Part shown: positions 43,177 through 44,996 of the stretch, one piece after another
Numbering within the stretch: position 1 is the stretch's first letter
Layout: each line of letters begins with the position of its first letter
Source: Labilibaculum sp.
GTDB taxonomy: Bacteria > Bacteroidota > Bacteroidia > Bacteroidales > Marinifilaceae
Direction: 5' to 3'
Assembly (NCBI GenBank): GCA_016760525.1
Contig: JAESUW010000042.1
Location: 1 to 44,996, forward strand
Length of the DNA: 44,996 nucleotides
Made by a program: the position numbers and the translations under genes
The notes under the pieces: model-generated
Told to the model about the DNA's origin: nothing
What the model saw: the letters and a program-made list of their open reading frames with translations, nothing else
The model's database searches: none

Positions 43177-44412
43177 ATGACTGAGGATTTAATTGATTTT
43201 AGCTTACAGGAAAACGAATCGTCGATTATAAAAGTGATCGGTGTTGGTGGTGGTGGTGGTAACGCTGTAAATTATATGTACAAGCAGGGCATAAAGGATG
43301 TAGATTTTATTATTTGCAATACCGATGCCCAAGCTCTTGAAACAAGTGAAGTTCCTGTGAAAATTCAGTTAGGGGAATCACTTACTGAAGGTCGGGGAGC
43401 AGGAAATAAGCCTGAACGAGGTGAGCAATCTGCAATTGAGAATTTAGAAGATATAAATGAGGTGCTTGCGGATAATACAAAAATGGTTTTTATTACTGCA
43501 GGAATGGGAGGTGGAACCGGAACAGGAGCTGCTCCTGTTATCGCAAAAGCGGCCAAAGACATGGGGATTTTAACCGTTGGTATTGTTACAATTCCATTCC
43601 GGTTTGAAGGACGTCAGCGATTGCATCAAGCCATTGCAGGTATTAATAAACTAAAAGAGAATGTAGATTCACTTTTAGTGATCAATAATGAAAAACTGAG
43701 TGAAATTTATGGCGATTTAAAGTTGTCAACAGCCTTTTCGAAGGCCGATGATGTATTGGCTACTGCGGCCAAAGGAATTGCCGAAATCATAACTCTTCAC
43801 GGTTATATAAACGTTGACTTTGAAGATGTAAAAACGGTAATGACTGATAGTGGTGTTGCTGTAATGGGATCTGCTTCTGCCGAAGGTGAGAATCGTGCTG
43901 TTAATGCCATTCGAGGAGCTCTTACATCGCCATTGTTGAATAGCAATGATGTTAGAGGTGCTAGAAATATTCTTCTAAATATTAGTTCGGGTGAGGATGA
44001 AGTAACCATGGATGAGGTTGGTCAAATAACCGACTACGTTCAGGAAGCTGTTGGCGATTATGCTTCTATTATTTGGGGAACGGGTCAGGATTTCTCATTG
44101 GAGAATAAGGTCTCTGTTACAATTATTGCAACTGGCTTTGATAATGGCTTAATACCAGAAGAGAATATAAGTCCAAAACCTGAATCTTTTAAAGCAGGAA
44201 GAGGGCGTAGTAGTGTTGCGGAACAAGTGAAAATGCATCTGGAAGAAGAAGAAGACAAATTGGAAGATAATAAGTTGATCTTGACAGATTTGAAGGATAC
44301 TGAAATTGATGAAATTGAAAACATCCCGGCTTACAAACGAAAATTGAATAATTTAGGGGATCATAACTTTCAATCGGGTAAAATTATCCGATTCAAACTA
44401 GATGATGAATAG
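43177..44412 (+). CDS. ftsZ: Cell division GTPase FtsZ, second tandem copy (canonical tail motif)
   Basis: A second complete FtsZ, 411 aa, 43 bp after the first. It is co-linear with copy 1 for the first 220 residues with identical numbering of GMGGGTGTG (109-117) and the T7 loop NVDFED (212-217). Many substitutions show that it is an old paralogue, not a recent duplication. Its tail differs: an acidic linker, then IPAYKRK (383-389), which resembles the conserved C-terminal peptide that binds FtsA, followed by about 22 more residues (GKIIRFKLDDE). I infer that this copy is the main Z-ring scaffold. Confidence 0.95.
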   Translation: MTEDLIDFSLQENESSIIKVIGVGGGGGNAVNYMYKQGIKDVDFIICNTDAQALETSEVPVKIQLGESLTEGRGAGNKPERGEQSAIENLEDINEVLADNTKMVFITAGMGGGTGTGAAPVIAKAAKDMGILTVGIVTIPFRFEGRQRLHQAIAGINKLKENVDSLLVINNEKLSEIYGDLKLSTAFSKADDVLATAAKGIAEIITLHGYINVDFEDVKTVMTDSGVAVMGSASAEGENRAVNAIRGALTSPLLNSNDVRGARNILLNISSGEDEVTMDEVGQITDYVQEAVGDYASIIWGTGQDFSLENKVSVTIIATGFDNGLIPEENISPKPESFKAGRGRSSVAEQVKMHLEEEEDKLEDNKLILTDLKDTEIDEIENIPAYKRKLNNLGDHNFQSGKIIRFKLDDE

Positions 44413-44449
44413 TTAGTAAGACAGATTTAAAATTAAAATATACAGAATA

Positions 44450-44896
44450 ATGAGCTTATTAGAACAGATCAATTCGGATATAAAAACCGCCATGAAGGCG
44501 AAAGAAAGAGAAAAGTTAGAAGCTCTTCGAGCAGTTAAAGCGGCTTTTATTATGGAAATGACAAAAACGGGTGCAAGTGAAATCGATGAAGATTCAGCAC
44601 TTAAAATTATTCAGCGATTGGTTAAGCAACGTAAAGATTCTGCAAGTATTTTTAAATCTGGTGGTCGTGAAGATTTAGCAGATAAAGAGCTTTTAGAGTT
44701 AAGCTTTTTAGAAGTTTATCTTCCTGCTCAATTATCTGCAGAAGAGTTAACTGTGGCAGTTCAGGCAATTGTTACTAAAACAGGTGCTTCTTCTATGAAA
44801 GATATGGGAAAAGTAATGGGAATGGCCTCAAAAGAATTAACAGGAAAAGCAGACGGGAAAGCTATTGCTGATAAAGTAAAGGAACTATTGTCATAA
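44450..44896 (+). CDS. GatB/YqeY domain-containing protein
   Basis: A 148-aa YqeY-family protein made of two helical subdomains resembling the tail of GatB, the amidotransferase subunit. It begins MSLLEQINSDIKTAMKAKER and contains RLVKQRKDSASIF and EVYLPAQLSAEEL, both typical. Proposed roles include tRNA-dependent amidation support, but none is established. It commonly follows ftsZ in Bacteroidota, so it is probably the last gene of the division cluster. Confidence 0.9.
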   Translation: MSLLEQINSDIKTAMKAKEREKLEALRAVKAAFIMEMTKTGASEIDEDSALKIIQRLVKQRKDSASIFKSGGREDLADKELLELSFLEVYLPAQLSAEELTVAVQAIVTKTGASSMKDMGKVMGMASKELTGKADGKAIADKVKELLS

Positions 44897-44900
44897 TGTC

Positions 44901-44947
44901 TTATACCAAATGGACTTTAGGCTTGGCTATAAAGCTAAATGGTATAA
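44901..44947. repeat. Inverted repeat TTATACCA...TGGTATAA after the yqeY-like gene
   Basis: TTATACCA (44901-44908) and TGGTATAA (44940-44947) are exact inverted copies, with further partial pairing inside (CTTTAG and CTATAAAG). There is no T tract after it. It could be a terminator of unusual form or the first part of a larger palindromic element that continues past the window. Confidence 0.5.
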
Positions 44948-44996
44948 TGCCGATGTATGTTGAGTTGAGGCGTAGATGAGCTTGCTAATTTATGGT

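Noticed and set aside
1-44996. tRNA, rRNA or riboswitch genes, including a cobalamin riboswitch near kamDE
   Set aside because: I saw no cloverleaf, rRNA-like stretch or B12-box-like sequence in the intergenic regions; the operon promoter lies outside the window.

Overview
The window is an AT-rich chromosomal segment of a Bacteroidota bacterium, most likely a Bacteroidales/Marinilabiliales-type marine or gut anaerobe. This placement is inferred from type IX secretion (T9SS) sorting-domain remnants, a GlsA/GlsB-type lipid pair, the Bacteroidota form of the division/cell-wall cluster (FtsL-like protein, PASTA-tailed FtsI, no murF or ddl), -33/-7 promoters of the TTG-N19-TAnnTTTG type, and abundant palindromic intergenic repeats.

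Region 1 (1-9003, + strand) is the distal part of a lysine-fermentation operon. It holds a MutS-like ATPase cut by the window edge, both subunits of the B12/PLP-dependent lysine 5,6-aminomutase (kamD, kamE), the B subunit of an acetoacetate/butyrate CoA-transferase, a thiolase, an acyl-CoA (butyryl-CoA) dehydrogenase and its electron-transfer flavoprotein (etfB, etfA). Together they fit conversion of lysine to acetate and butyrate. The middle enzymes (kamA, kdd, kce, kal) and the CoA-transferase A subunit are not in view. The operon ends in a clear terminator at 9032-9067. Its spacers are unusually long and filled with palindromes and short direct repeats.

Region 2 (9004-14223) is a low-density accessory region. 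It has a 68-aa orphan, a 932-aa multidomain surface-type protein (DUF4347, GEVED, thrombospondin-3-like repeats, Ig-like, DUF11) without a sorting signal, two stranded T9SS C-terminal sorting-domain fragments, a 160-aa protein with a recombinase-like tail, and several copies of one palindromic repeat family.

Region 3 (14224-22084, - strand) carries two large secreted peptidases (an S9 glutamyl-endopeptidase-like enzyme and a tricorn-type S41 protease) and miaB. Region 4 (22511-27934) has a tandem universal stress protein, a SPOR-domain lipid-free secreted protein, a long-form amidophosphoribosyltransferase, and, convergent to them, a two-gene acyltransferase operon that matches glycine-lipid synthesis (glsA, glsB).

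Region 5 (28075-44896, + strand) is a nearly gapless division and cell-wall cluster: mraZ, rsmH, ftsL, ftsI, murE, mraY, murD, ftsW, murG, murC, ftsQ, ftsA, two tandem ftsZ genes and a yqeY-like gene. A three-repeat MraZ box overlaps the predicted promoter. The two FtsZ proteins are co-linear through the GTPase domain but have quite different C-terminal tails; only the second has an IPAYKR-type tail motif.

I do not see a convincing wholly new defence or mobile system. The observations most worth following are the ftsZ pair with divergent tails, the MutS-like partner of the aminomutase, the palindrome family with compensatory arm changes, and the sorting-domain remnants beside a cargo gene that lacks one.
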